From NCBI RefSeq assembly GCF_008642295.1, contig NZ_CP029190.1:3091001-3155000 (forward strand): 64,000 nt of DNA. The letters run 5' to 3'. Within the stretch, counting starts at the first letter, position 1. Each line of letters begins with the position of its first letter. Of the stretch, positions 53,467 to 62,033 are shown piece after piece. The position numbers and the translations under genes were made by a program. Source of the DNA: Streptomyces venezuelae (GTDB taxonomy: Bacteria; Actinomycetota; Actinomycetes; Streptomycetales; Streptomycetaceae). Below the pieces are notes generated by a model, which searched no databases, was not told the origin of the DNA, and saw nothing but the letters and a program-made list of their open reading frames with translations.

Positions 53467-54331
53467 CCCCGGCCCGGAATTCCTCCCACGTCCAGAGCAG
53501 CTGGCGGCGGGCCAGGACGCCCACAGCGTGGCGGCGGTACTTCGCGGTGCCGCGGACGTCGTCGATCGGGTTGCAGGAGGCGGCGGCCAGGTCGCCGAAC
53601 TGCTTGGCGACCGAGGGGGTGATGATCTCGCCGGAATCCCAGAAGCCGCCCTCCTCGAGCGCCGCCTCCAGGAACTCCTCGGCGGTCCGGGCCCGGATGG
53701 GGGTCGGGGCGGCGGAGCCGATGCCGGTGCGGACGGTACGGGTCTCCGGGTGCAGGGCGAGGGCGAAGGCACAGACGGCGATGACCATGGCGTTGCGGGT
53801 GCCGACCTTGGAGAACTGCTGCGGGCCGTCCGCCTTCCTGATGTGCACGGTCTTGATCAGCTCGTCGGCGGCGAGCGCGTTCCGCTTCACCCCGGTGTAG
53901 AACGCGTCGATCGGGATCAGCCGGGAGCCGCGGACCGACTCCACCTCGACCTCGGCACCGGCGGCGAGCAGCGCGGGGTGGGCATCGCCGGCCGGGGAGG
54001 CCGTGCCCAGGTTCCCGCCGACCCCGCCGCGGTTGCGGATCTGCGGGGACGCGACGGTGTGCGAGGCGAGCGCGAGACCGGGCAGTTCGGCCCGGAGGTT
54101 CTCCATGATCCGGGTGTACGGGACGGAGGCGCCGAGCCGTACGACGTCCTCGCCGGTCTCCCAGGTGTGCAGCAGCTCGATGCGCCCCAGGTCCATCAGG
54201 TACTCGGGGCGGCGGTGGTCGAAGTTGATCTCGACCATGATGTCGGTGCCGCCCGCGATCGGCACGGCCGTGGGGTACTCGGCTTTGGCGGCGAGCGCCT
54301 CCTCCCAGCTGGCAGGACGAAGGAAGTCCAT
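53453..54331 (-). CDS. CoxM/CutM-type FAD-binding subunit, orphan
   Basis: A 292-aa FAD subunit of a xanthine dehydrogenase/CO dehydrogenase-type molybdenum hydroxylase. FAD motifs AGGTDIMVEI near the start and RNRGGVGGNLGTASPAGD. The usual partners, a 2Fe-2S subunit and a large Mo subunit, are not on either side. It may be a remnant or work with distant partners. ATG at 54331. No frame break is seen. Confidence 0.85.
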   Translation of the reverse strand: MDFLRPASWEEALAAKAEYPTAVPIAGGTDIMVEINFDHRRPEYLMDLGRIELLHTWETGEDVVRLGASVPYTRIMENLRAELPGLALASHTVASPQIRNRGGVGGNLGTASPAGDAHPALLAAGAEVEVESVRGSRLIPIDAFYTGVKRNALAADELIKTVHIRKADGPQQFSKVGTRNAMVIAVCAFALALHPETRTVRTGIGSAAPTPIRARTAEEFLEAALEEGGFWDSGEIITPSVAKQFGDLAAASCNPIDDVRGTAKYRRHAVGVLARRQLLWTWEEFRAGVRGG

Positions 54332-54444
54332 CGGTGGCTCTCTTTTCGTATGAGCGGGCCAGTCACCGATCTCATGAACCCGGAGGTCCGGTCCGAAACG
54401 GATCTCGCTGGAATTCGCCCAATGCGCCGCGCGGGGCGTGCGTC

Positions 54445-54906
54445 TCAGGAGGCTCCGGGCTGCGGGGGCTGCGGAACCTGTGGCGGCGTCCAGTTGATGG
54501 TCGTGCCGTCGAACCTCTCGCCCTGGAAGACCGGGCCGTGCTGGGTACCGCCGCTGATGGTGTTGTTGACGGTCACCGACCCCGCCGGGGGCGCCTCGGG
54601 GGCGATCTCGGCCAGCAGGGCGCGCAGTTCCGCGGCGGCGGCCGGATCGGCGCGGAGCGCGCGGCTCAGCCGGAGTCGCCACTCGCTCTCGATGTCCTCG
54701 GCGAGTGCGGTGTCCTGCTCCGCCTCGGCGGCCACCAACTCCGCTCGGGACTCTTCCAGTTCGGCCGACACGGCCTCCGGGTCCCGGCCGCGGCGGCCGA
54801 AGAAGCCCGTGATCCGTTCGCTGGCCTGTGTCCATGCCTCACCGACCATGGCCGAGACCATCGCGGTCGCCGCCGACATCGCCAGTGCTGTGAGCTCCGG
54901 TTCCAT
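54445..54906 (-). CDS. small helical protein with C-terminal amyloid-signalling-like motif (possible effector)
   Basis: A 153-aa protein. Residues 1-40 form a hydrophobic/amphipathic region (TALAMSAATAMVSAMVGEAW), 40-105 an acidic coiled-coil-like helix, and about 113-138 the motif NNTISGGTQHGPVFQG, then a Pro-rich end. The ISGGTxxGPVxQ motif recurs at the N-terminus of the NLR-like ATPase at 56633-58795. Such matched motifs are typical of bacterial amyloid-signalling pairs in which an NLR nucleates an effector whose N-terminal helices act, for example on membranes. The function here is inference. Confidence 0.7.
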   Translation of the reverse strand: MEPELTALAMSAATAMVSAMVGEAWTQASERITGFFGRRGRDPEAVSAELEESRAELVAAEAEQDTALAEDIESEWRLRLSRALRADPAAAAELRALLAEIAPEAPPAGSVTVNNTISGGTQHGPVFQGERFDGTTINWTPPQVPQPPQPGAS

Positions 54907-55008
54907 GGGTTCACGCTAGCCGTAGGCTGAAGCTGCCGGGGGCGGATCGGGAAATGCGGATCGGGAACTACGGGAACACGGACGGGAACAGGAAGGCGCG
55001 GGTACCGG

Positions 55009-56627
55009 ATGCGGGTGGAGCGGGGGCTGCCGGACCGGCGCTGGCTGACCGTGCCGGCCGAACGCACCGTCCTGGGCGTGATCCACAACGTGACCTCGGC
55101 AACCCGGCTGCTCGATCTGCTCACCGTGTTCGGGGACGATCCACGGGTGCGCACGGTGTTCACCTGCACGGGTTCCTCCGCCATCGAGGGCGGAATCGCC
55201 GAATTCGTCGCCGCGCATGACCTTTTCTTCATTCCATGGGAAGAGGCGCTGCGGGAACGGTTCGACCTGGCGGTGAGCACAAGCCGCGGTGGAGAATTGG
55301 AAAAGATTTCCGCACCGCTCATTGGCGCCCCGCACGGGGCTGGCTACAATAAAAAACTCAGCAAGAATCCGGAATCCGGAATCCGGAATCCGGAATCCGG
55401 AATCCGGAATCCGGGGCATTCGGGCTGTCCGCGGAGTGGCTGCTGCACGACGGTGCGGTCGTCCCGTCCGCGATCCTCCTCTCGCACGAGGAACAGCGGG
55501 CCCGGCTGCGCCGGGACTGCCCTGAGGCGCTCCCGTACGCATGGGTGGCGGGCGACCCCGTCCTCGACGAACTCGCCGCCTCCCGCCCCTTCCGTTCGGA
55601 ATACCGCGCGGCCCTCGGAATCCGCCCCGGCCAAAAACTCCTCCTCGTCAGCTCGACCTGGAGCGAGCGTTCTCTGCTCGGCGCTTCCTTCGAGCTGATC
55701 AGCCGGGCCCTCGCCGAATTGCCCCAGGACGAATTCCGGGTCATCGCGGCCGTTCACCCCAATGTCTGGTACGGCCACGGCGGCTGGCAGATCCGCAGTT
55801 GGCTGGCCGCCTGCCGGCGCGCCGGGCTCCTCCTGCCCTCCCCCGCCGGGCCCACCTGGAAGGCCGCGATCTGCGCTGCCGACGCCTTTGTCGGCGACCA
55901 CGGCTCGCTTTCCCTCTACGCCGCCGCCCAGGGCCTGCCCGGGCTGCTCGCCGCCTTCGACGAACACACCGTCGCCCCCGGCTCCCCCATGGCCTGGCTC
56001 GGCGAGCGGCTCCCCCGCATCTGCCCCACCCGGCCACTGGCCCGGCAACTGGCGGACGCCGTCCGGCTTCCCGTCGCCGCCGACCGGGTCTCCTCCCGCC
56101 CCGGGCAGGCCCTGGAGCTGTTCCGCGAGCTCTGCTACAGGCACCTGAAGCTGCCCGTGCCGCAGACCGCCTGCCCACCCCGTCCCGTTCCGGTGCCGGT
56201 TTCGGTGCCGGAGCTCCCGGCCGAGGCCCGCAGCCCGGTGGGCCAGGCCCTGTACGTCGATGCGGTCGTGTCCGGGGAGCGCGTGACCGTACGCCGCTAC
56301 CCCGCCGACCTCCAGGGCCGGCGTACCGCCCACCTCGGCGCCGATCCGCACCTGCTGGCCGACGAGGCCGAACCGGTGCCCGGCCGGCGTGATTCCGCCG
56401 AGGTCCTGCTGGCCCGCGGTTCCGCCCCGGCCGAGCTGTTCGACCGCCACCCGGCCTGCGAACTGGTGGTGGCCGAGGGCCGGTTGCACCTGCGCGGGGG
56501 CAGGGTGTTCACCGCGGTGGGTGCGGATCCCGTGCTGGCCGCATCGGCGCTGCTCGCCGGTGCCGAAGGCACCTGCACACTCGAAGCCGGCGGTACCGTG
56601 GCGCAGCTGACGCTCCGGCCGGCCTGA
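55009..56627 (+). pseudogene. glycosyltransferase-like gene split by a 7-bp repeat frame switch
   Basis: A GT-B/CDP-glycerol glycerophosphotransferase-like protein that is annotated under many vague names in Streptomyces. From ATG 55009 the first frame reads to GAPHGAGYNKKLS, then seven copies of GAATCCG shift the frame; that frame ends at 55698. The conserved remainder (GAFGLSAEWLLHDGAVVPSAILLSHEEQ..., then VSSTWSERSLLG, HPNVWYGHGGW, VGDHGSLSLYAAAQG) is read in another frame to 56627. With 2, 5 or 8 repeats the two parts would be in frame (about 535 aa with 8). It could be a phase-variable gene or a broken one. Confidence 0.75.
55365..55413 (+). repeat. seven perfect copies of a 7-bp repeat (GAATCCG) in a coding region
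   Basis: GAATCCG is repeated exactly seven times without a mismatch. 49 bp leaves a one-base shift relative to three, so copy number decides the reading frame of the host gene. The flanking AATAAAAAACTC is unusually A+T-rich for this genome. Confidence 0.95.
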
Positions 56628-56632
56628 CCGGA

Positions 56633-58795
56633 TCAGGCCGGGCCCAGCAGCCGGCGGGCCTCCGCCGCCCGGGTGCTGCGCAGCAGCTCGTACCGGTCGA
56701 GGGCGGCCTGCCAATCGGCCCGGGCGGCCTCCGGCTCGCCCTGCGCGGCCCGCAGCCGTCCCCTGACCAGCAACGCGTCCGCCTCGTCCACGCCGGGCCG
56801 GCCGGACGCCCGGTAGTGGGCGAGCGCCGCCTCCAGCGGTCCGGCCGCCTCCTCGGGCCGGCCGGCCGCGAGCCGGGCCATCGCGTACCGGACCCGGATC
56901 TTCGCCTCGTTGTGCGGATCCCGCCTCGGCAGCGCCTCGAAGCTCCGCAGGGCCTCGGCCAGCTGGGCAGCCGCCCGCTCGTGCTCGCCGGCGGCGCTCG
57001 CCGCCCGCCCCTGGTGGTACGCCAACAGAGCTCGGCCCCGCGGGTGTTCGGTGTCCCCGAGGGCGGTCAGGGCCGCGGCGTAGAAGTCCAGCGCCGCCGC
57101 CGGGTCGCCGTTCCGTTCCGCGATCTGGCCAAGGCCCTCCAGGGCGGAGGACTCGGTGCGGGCGTGCCCGATCCGGCGGGCCGTCTCGCGGGCCGCGTCG
57201 TACTGTGCGCGGGCCTCCGCCAGGTCCTGCACCGAGCCACGGTCCAGCAGCGCGAAGCCGAGCTCGAAGTGCATCCGGGCCAGCGGCAGCCCGCCGAGGC
57301 CGGGGGTGTGGGCGGCTGCGTCCACCGCCAGCCGGTTCACCTGCACCCAGAGCGACTGGTGGCCGCGCCGGAAGAAGAACCCGTGCAGGGACTCGGCGAG
57401 CAGGCAGAGCGCGGCCGGATCGTGCACCCGGCACAGTTCGGCGAGCCCGACCAGGGTGTGCCGTTCGGCCTGGAGCGCGTCCAGTGCCTCTTCCACGTCC
57501 GCGAACACCGGCTCGGGCGGCTCGGGCGGCCCGGGTTCGGCGAAGTGGGGACCGTACCGCCAGCGCCCGGAGACCAGGGCTTCGGCGGCCGTGGTCCGCC
57601 GCAGGTACCAGTCGGTGATCAGCGGGAGCGCCTCGGCGGTTTCGGCCCGGCCGAGCTCGGCGGCGTACGCGTGCAGCACCGGGTTCATCCGGAACCGCCC
57701 GTCCCCGGCCCGCTCCAGCAGCCCGGCCTCGTGGAGTTCCGCCCGCACCCCGGGGGCGCCGGCCAGCCGGTCCACCAGCTCGTCGGCGAACTCGGCCGCG
57801 GGGTGCACGCCGAGCAGCCGGAAGGTGCGCCGGCCCCGTTCGCCGAGCACCGCGTAGGAGTCGCCGAGCAGGGCGCGGGCGGCCTGCGCGTAGTACTCGT
57901 CCTCGGGCACGTCCAGCGCCTCCAGCATCGAGCCGTGCGCGGCGAGCCGGCCCACCAGCCCGGTGAAGCCGTCGAGCAGTGGATCGGCGGCCTGCGCGGC
58001 GGCGAGCCGGAGCAGGCCCGGCAGGCCGGCCGAGGCCCGGACGACCGTACGGAACTCCGCGGGATCGGGTACGTCGTCCAGCTCGGCCACGGCCCGGAAC
58101 AACTCGGCGCAGGCAGGCTCGTCCAGCCCGCCCACGGTGAGCCGGACCGGCCTGACCCTGCCGCCCCGGCGGAGCCGGTCGAGCGGGCTGCGGCTGGTCA
58201 GGACCACCATGCCGGCCGGGTGCCCGGGAAGCAGCGAGGGCACTTGGCCGGCGTGCACCACGCCGTCGAGCACGACCAGGCACGGGCGGTCGGCGGTCAG
58301 GCTGCGGAATCGTGCCGACAGGGCCGCCAGGGCCGTCGCGGCGTCGGGCGCGGACGAGGCCGCCGGGGCGGTTCTGGGGGCGCGGAGCTCACCGATGAAG
58401 GACTCCAGCACGGCGGCCGGATCGGCCGCGCCGGACACACCGGACACACCGGACACACCCGATGCCGCGGCGGCGGTCAGGTCGGCGTAGAAGACCCCGC
58501 CGGGGAAGCGCTCCTGGGCGGTGGTCCGGCCCCAGTACACGCACAGATCGCTCTTGCCGGCGCCGGGCGCACCGTCCAGCAGCACCACCAGCGGTGAGCT
58601 GCGGCCGGCCAGGCCCGCGGCGAGCCGGTCCAGCTCGGCGCGGAGCGCCTCGCGGTCGACGAATCCGTCGGGGACGTGGGGCAGCATGGCGGGCACGCGG
58701 AAGGACGCGGACATGGCGGAAGCGTCCTGCATGATCACGGTGCCGGCCTGGATGACGGGGCCGAAGTGGGTGCCGCCGGAGATGTGGTTGTCCAC
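56633..58795 (-). CDS. STAND/NLR-like NTPase with N-terminal amyloid-signalling-like motif and TPR repeats
   Basis: A 720-aa signal-transduction ATPase. Residues 1-24 hold NHISGGTHFGPVIQAG, matching the small protein at 54445. An NB-ARC-like domain follows with FVDRE before Walker A (GAPGAGKS, residues 75-82), Walker B (CLVVLDG) and a VVLTSRS sensor. A winged-helix-like region precedes TPR repeats from about 470 to 710. The GTG at 58795 is the only start that keeps the N-terminal motif. NLR-type proteins sense invaders or stress and oligomerise; here the effector is likely separate. It ends 5 bp from the stop of the split GT gene. Confidence 0.85.
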   Translation of the reverse strand: MDNHISGGTHFGPVIQAGTVIMQDASAMSASFRVPAMLPHVPDGFVDREALRAELDRLAAGLAGRSSPLVVLLDGAPGAGKSDLCVYWGRTTAQERFPGGVFYADLTAAAASGVSGVSGVSGAADPAAVLESFIGELRAPRTAPAASSAPDAATALAALSARFRSLTADRPCLVVLDGVVHAGQVPSLLPGHPAGMVVLTSRSPLDRLRRGGRVRPVRLTVGGLDEPACAELFRAVAELDDVPDPAEFRTVVRASAGLPGLLRLAAAQAADPLLDGFTGLVGRLAAHGSMLEALDVPEDEYYAQAARALLGDSYAVLGERGRRTFRLLGVHPAAEFADELVDRLAGAPGVRAELHEAGLLERAGDGRFRMNPVLHAYAAELGRAETAEALPLITDWYLRRTTAAEALVSGRWRYGPHFAEPGPPEPPEPVFADVEEALDALQAERHTLVGLAELCRVHDPAALCLLAESLHGFFFRRGHQSLWVQVNRLAVDAAAHTPGLGGLPLARMHFELGFALLDRGSVQDLAEARAQYDAARETARRIGHARTESSALEGLGQIAERNGDPAAALDFYAAALTALGDTEHPRGRALLAYHQGRAASAAGEHERAAAQLAEALRSFEALPRRDPHNEAKIRVRYAMARLAAGRPEEAAGPLEAALAHYRASGRPGVDEADALLVRGRLRAAQGEPEAARADWQAALDRYELLRSTRAAEARRLLGPA
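58431..58457 (-). repeat. three 9-bp repeats inside the NLR gene
   Basis: CCGGACACA three times on the plus strand, coding on the minus strand for GVSGVSGVSG. A multiple of three, so changes in copy number lengthen a linker without breaking the frame. Confidence 0.8.
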
Positions 58796-58862
58796 CCGGC
58801 GGAGTCTCCCAGGCCAGACCCTGCGGAGGGGTGCGTTCCGCACATCCGGCGCCGCTGATGTA

Positions 58863-59834
58863 TCAGAGGCGGAGCGTGGCGGCCACCGGCACGTGGTCGC
58901 TGGCGGTGGCGGGCAGCGACCAGGCGGCGACGGGTTCGACACCGCGCACGAGAATGTGGTCGATCCGGGCGACCGGGAACGCGGCGGGCCAGCTGAATCC
59001 GAGACCCGCGCCTGCCTCGCGCTGGGCCGGCCGGAACCCGGAGAAGAGGGGGGCGAGGGCCCGGTCGTCGGTGGTGCCGTTGAAGTCCCCGACGAGCAGG
59101 GTGCGTCCGGGCGGGGCGCTCTCCGGGTCCGCGGCCAGCTCGGCTGCCAGGCGGGCGGCGGCGGCATTGCGGCGGGCGGTGCTGAACCCGCTCTCCGGCC
59201 GGATGCGGACGGAGGCGAGGTGGGCGACGTACACGGTGAGCGGGCCCTTGGGGGTGTCGACCGTACTGCGCAGGGCCCGGGTCCACGGCATGATCGGCAC
59301 CGGGCGGGTGTCGCGGATCGGGTACGTGCTCCACAGGCCGACGGTGCCGTGCACCTGGTGGTGGGGGTGGGTGGCGGCGAGGGCGCGCTCGTAGGTGCCG
59401 GTGGCCGGCTGGACGAGTTCCTCGAGGGCGATGATCTGCGCGCCGGACGCGACGAGGGCGCGGGCGGTGCCGGCCGGGTCGGGATTGGCGTCGTCGACGT
59501 TGTGCGTGACCACGGTGAGATCGCCGACGGCGTCGGCGGCCCCGGAGGCGTCGGCCGCGTCGGCCGCCCGGTCGAGGAAGCCGGGCCCGAACAGCGACAC
59601 CCAGACGAGCGCGGGAACGAGCACCCCGACCAGCGCGGCCCGCGAGCCGCGCGCACACGCGAGCACAACCACGGCCAGGACGGCGACGAGCACCCCGGTC
59701 CAGGGCAGGAAGGTCTGCACGAGGCTGCCGAGGTTCCCGATCCGGTTGGGCACCCGGTCGTGGAACAGCATCAGCAGGGCCGTCCCGACCGCCGTGCCGG
59801 CGATGACCCGCCCGCGCCACCCGTTCTCGTTCAC
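58863..59834 (-). CDS. membrane-anchored endonuclease/exonuclease/phosphatase family protein
   Basis: A 323-aa protein with three N-terminal helices (VIAGTAVGTALLMLF, GVLVAVLAVVVLAC, ALVGVLVPALVWVSLF) and an extracytoplasmic EEP-fold domain: VVTHNVDDANPDP, IIALEEL, LLVGDFNGT and ASDHVPVAATL provide the metal and catalytic residues. The substrate may be a phospholipid, nucleotide or nucleic acid outside the cell. GTG at 59834 overlaps the upstream stop (GTGA), so it is coupled to the TPR-like gene. Confidence 0.86.
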   Translation of the reverse strand: MNENGWRGRVIAGTAVGTALLMLFHDRVPNRIGNLGSLVQTFLPWTGVLVAVLAVVVLACARGSRAALVGVLVPALVWVSLFGPGFLDRAADAADASGAADAVGDLTVVTHNVDDANPDPAGTARALVASGAQIIALEELVQPATGTYERALAATHPHHQVHGTVGLWSTYPIRDTRPVPIMPWTRALRSTVDTPKGPLTVYVAHLASVRIRPESGFSTARRNAAAARLAAELAADPESAPPGRTLLVGDFNGTTDDRALAPLFSGFRPAQREAGAGLGFSWPAAFPVARIDHILVRGVEPVAAWSLPATASDHVPVAATLRL

Positions 59835-60787
59835 ACGGGTGGGGACGCCACACACGCCCTCGAACGTTCCCGCCGTTCCCGCCGTTCCCGCCGGAGGAGC
59901 TCGCTCAGCTGCCCGTTCGTAGCGCGCAGGGCACGGGGCACACCGGCCGCGTGCTCGATGGTGCGGGCCGCGCGCCCGAGGGCGTTGAGGGCGCGGACCG
60001 AGCCGATGCGGGGAACGGAGTCGAGGAGGGTGGACAGCCAGGCGTCCGCCTCGCGCCATGCGCCTGCCCGGGCGAGTACGTCCGCCAGCTCGGCAGCGAA
60101 GAGCGAACGGTAGGCGGGTGCATCGCCGGCCGCCGCCGCTCCGTGGAGCTGCTCGGCGGCCCGGTCCAGGTCCCCGAGCTCGGCGTGGGCGAGTCCGTGG
60201 TGTCCGTCGAGTTCGGCGCGGTCGAACCACCAGGCCCAGGCCGGGTCGCGGTCCGAGGGCCCGTCGGCGAGCAGGTCCCGGGCGGCGCTCAGCGACCCCA
60301 GGGCCGCGCGCCGCTGCTGCATCTGGGCCTGCGCACGCGCCTCCCGCACCCGGAAGATCGCGGCCACCCGTTCCGGGAGCCCCGGTCCCGCCAGGACAGC
60401 CGACGAGATGCGCAGGGAGTCGCGGGGGCGGCCCAGGTGGGCGTGTTGCATGCACAGCACGGAGAGGGTCAGCAACTCGACGGATGCTGTGCGACTGGTA
60501 TCCGCCCGGGCAAGGGCCAGGGCCCGCCGGTTGAGCCGGTACGAGGCCGCGTGCTGCTCCGCGTCGAAGAGGATCCAGCCGGCCACCTCGAAGAGCTCCG
60601 CCAGCGTCGCCGCTCCGGGCGGCCTGCGGGAGCCCGTACGGGACGCCGTACGGGCAGCCGTACGGACGGCTTGCAGCGCAGCGGGCGCGGCGTACCGCGC
60701 ACCGTACGTCCGGTCCGTCTCCAGCAGCGCTGCCGTCATGGCGGCGACGTCGTCGCCCGCCCTCGCGGCTTCGGCATGATCCTCCAT
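59831..60787 (-). CDS. TPR-like helical protein
   Basis: A 318-aa soluble helical protein with TPR-like repeats (AGWILFDAEQHAASYRLNRRALALA, GHHGLAHAELGDLDRAAEQLHGA). It resembles the C-terminal half of Streptomyces regulators of the NsdA/NsdB type but lacks their N-terminal HTH. Coupled to the membrane phosphatase gene by a 4-bp overlap. The role is unknown. Confidence 0.72.
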   Translation of the reverse strand: MEDHAEAARAGDDVAAMTAALLETDRTYGARYAAPAALQAVRTAARTASRTGSRRPPGAATLAELFEVAGWILFDAEQHAASYRLNRRALALARADTSRTASVELLTLSVLCMQHAHLGRPRDSLRISSAVLAGPGLPERVAAIFRVREARAQAQMQQRRAALGSLSAARDLLADGPSDRDPAWAWWFDRAELDGHHGLAHAELGDLDRAAEQLHGAAAAGDAPAYRSLFAAELADVLARAGAWREADAWLSTLLDSVPRIGSVRALNALGRAARTIEHAAGVPRALRATNGQLSELLRRERRERRERSRACVASPPV

Positions 60788-60878
60788 CCCCGTGATCGTC
60801 ACCCGCCCGGACCCCCGGCACAAGACCGGTCAGGATTGGAGAAGCACCCTCCCCCGGACCGGAGTTAACGTTTCGGCC

Positions 60879-61289
60879 ATGGACCTCACCATCCACACCA
60901 CCGCCCTCCCCCACGACGACCCGGACGCCTCCGTGGCCTTCTACCGCGACATCCTCGGCTTCGAGGTCCGCAGCGACGTCGGGCAGGGCAAGATGCGCTG
61001 GATCACGGTCGGCCCCGTAGGCCAGCCGGGCACGTCGATCCTGCTGGCGCCACCCGCCGCCGACCCCGGTATCACCGAGGACGAGCGCCGCACCATCGTC
61101 GAAATGATGGCCAAGGGCACCTACGGCTGGATCCTGCTGGCCACCCCGGATCTCGACGGCACCTTCGACAAGGTGCAGGCCTGCGACGCCGAGGTGGTCC
61201 AGGAGCCGACCGACCAGCCGTACGGCGTCCGCGACTGCGCGTTCCGCGATCCCGCGGGCAACCTGATCCGCATCCAGCAGCTCGGCTGA
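60879..61289 (+). CDS. VOC-family (glyoxalase-like) protein
   Basis: A 136-aa two-module VOC protein (IHTTALPHDDPDASVAFYRDILGFEVRSD...; AFRDPAGNLIRIQQLG). Such proteins include glyoxalase, dioxygenase and resistance proteins; the substrate is unknown. It is followed after 13 bp by a truncated AraC-like gene, and VOC/AraC pairs are common in Streptomyces. Confidence 0.85.
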   Translation: MDLTIHTTALPHDDPDASVAFYRDILGFEVRSDVGQGKMRWITVGPVGQPGTSILLAPPAADPGITEDERRTIVEMMAKGTYGWILLATPDLDGTFDKVQACDAEVVQEPTDQPYGVRDCAFRDPAGNLIRIQQLG

Positions 61290-61302
61290 AGGGAGTTCCG
61301 CC

Positions 61303-61563
61303 ATGTGCCATCCCGCGTGGCGGCACGCACGGATCGCCGCACTGCGCCTGACCGAGCTCGCGCGGCTGCGCCGCGTCCGCGACCGGATCGACCGCGAGTA
61401 CGCAGGGCCGCTGAACGTCGAGACCCTCGCCCGCGACGCGCACATGGCACCCCGGCACCTCAGCCGCGAGTTCCGGCGCGCCTACGGCGCCTCGCCGTAC
61501 GCCTACGTCCTGGCGCGCCGCGCCGAGCGCACAAGGACCACCCCCCAAGGAGAGCAACCATGA
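61303..61563 (+). pseudogene. truncated AraC-family regulator
   Basis: An 86-aa remnant: [40 protein letters not shown], then the first HTH ([21 protein letters not shown]) and [13 protein letters not shown]. Full-length AraC proteins of this type continue with a second HTH of about 45 residues, which is missing here; the frame ends in an unrelated tail that overlaps the next gene by 4 bp (ATGA). It may still bind DNA weakly, but is probably degenerate. Confidence 0.72.
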
Positions 61564-62033
61564 CCACCAAGACCACGCAGAAGACGCCCGGAAAGCCCGC
61601 CGAGAAGTACGAGGGCTTCACGGACGAGGAACGCGACGCGATGAAGGAACGCGCCCAGGAACTGAAGACGGCCGCACGCCGCGGCCCGCGTGCGGCCAAG
61701 GCGGATGCGGAGGCAGACGTACTGGCCAAGATCGCCGAGATGCCGGAAGCAGACCGCGTCCTCGCCGAGCGCCTCCACGCCATCATCGGCGCCGCCGCCC
61801 CGGACCTCGCGCCGAAGCTCTGGTACGGAATGCCGGCGTACGCCCGCAACGGCAAGGTCGTCTGCTTCTTCCAGAGCGCGCAGAAATTCAAGACGCGCTA
61901 CGCCACGCTCGGCTTCAGCGACCTGGCGGCCCTCGACGAAGGCACCATGTGGCCGACCTCCTACGCTCTGACGAACCTGACCCCCACCACCGAGTCCCGC
62001 ATCACCACCCTGATCAAGCAGGCGGCAAACTGA
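61560..62033 (+). CDS. DUF1801-family protein
   Basis: A 157-aa cytoplasmic protein with a charged helical N-terminus and the DUF1801/YdhG-like domain ([40 protein letters not shown]). Members include iron-chaperone-like proteins; the function is not settled. AAGGAGAG precedes the ATG at 61560, which overlaps the truncated AraC stop. Confidence 0.85.
   Translation: MTTKTTQKTPGKPAEKYEGFTDEERDAMKERAQELKTAARRGPRAAKADAEADVLAKIAEMPEADRVLAERLHAIIGAAAPDLAPKLWYGMPAYARNGKVVCFFQSAQKFKTRYATLGFSDLAALDEGTMWPTSYALTNLTPTTESRITTLIKQAAN

Noticed and set aside
53453..54835. Extended FAD-subunit frame to 54835
   Set aside because: Residues before ATG 54331 are low-complexity antisense of the small helical gene; FAD family proteins start at MDFLRPASWEEAL.
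55365..55413. CRISPR repeat
   Set aside because: Tandem 7-bp units without spacers; a simple sequence repeat.
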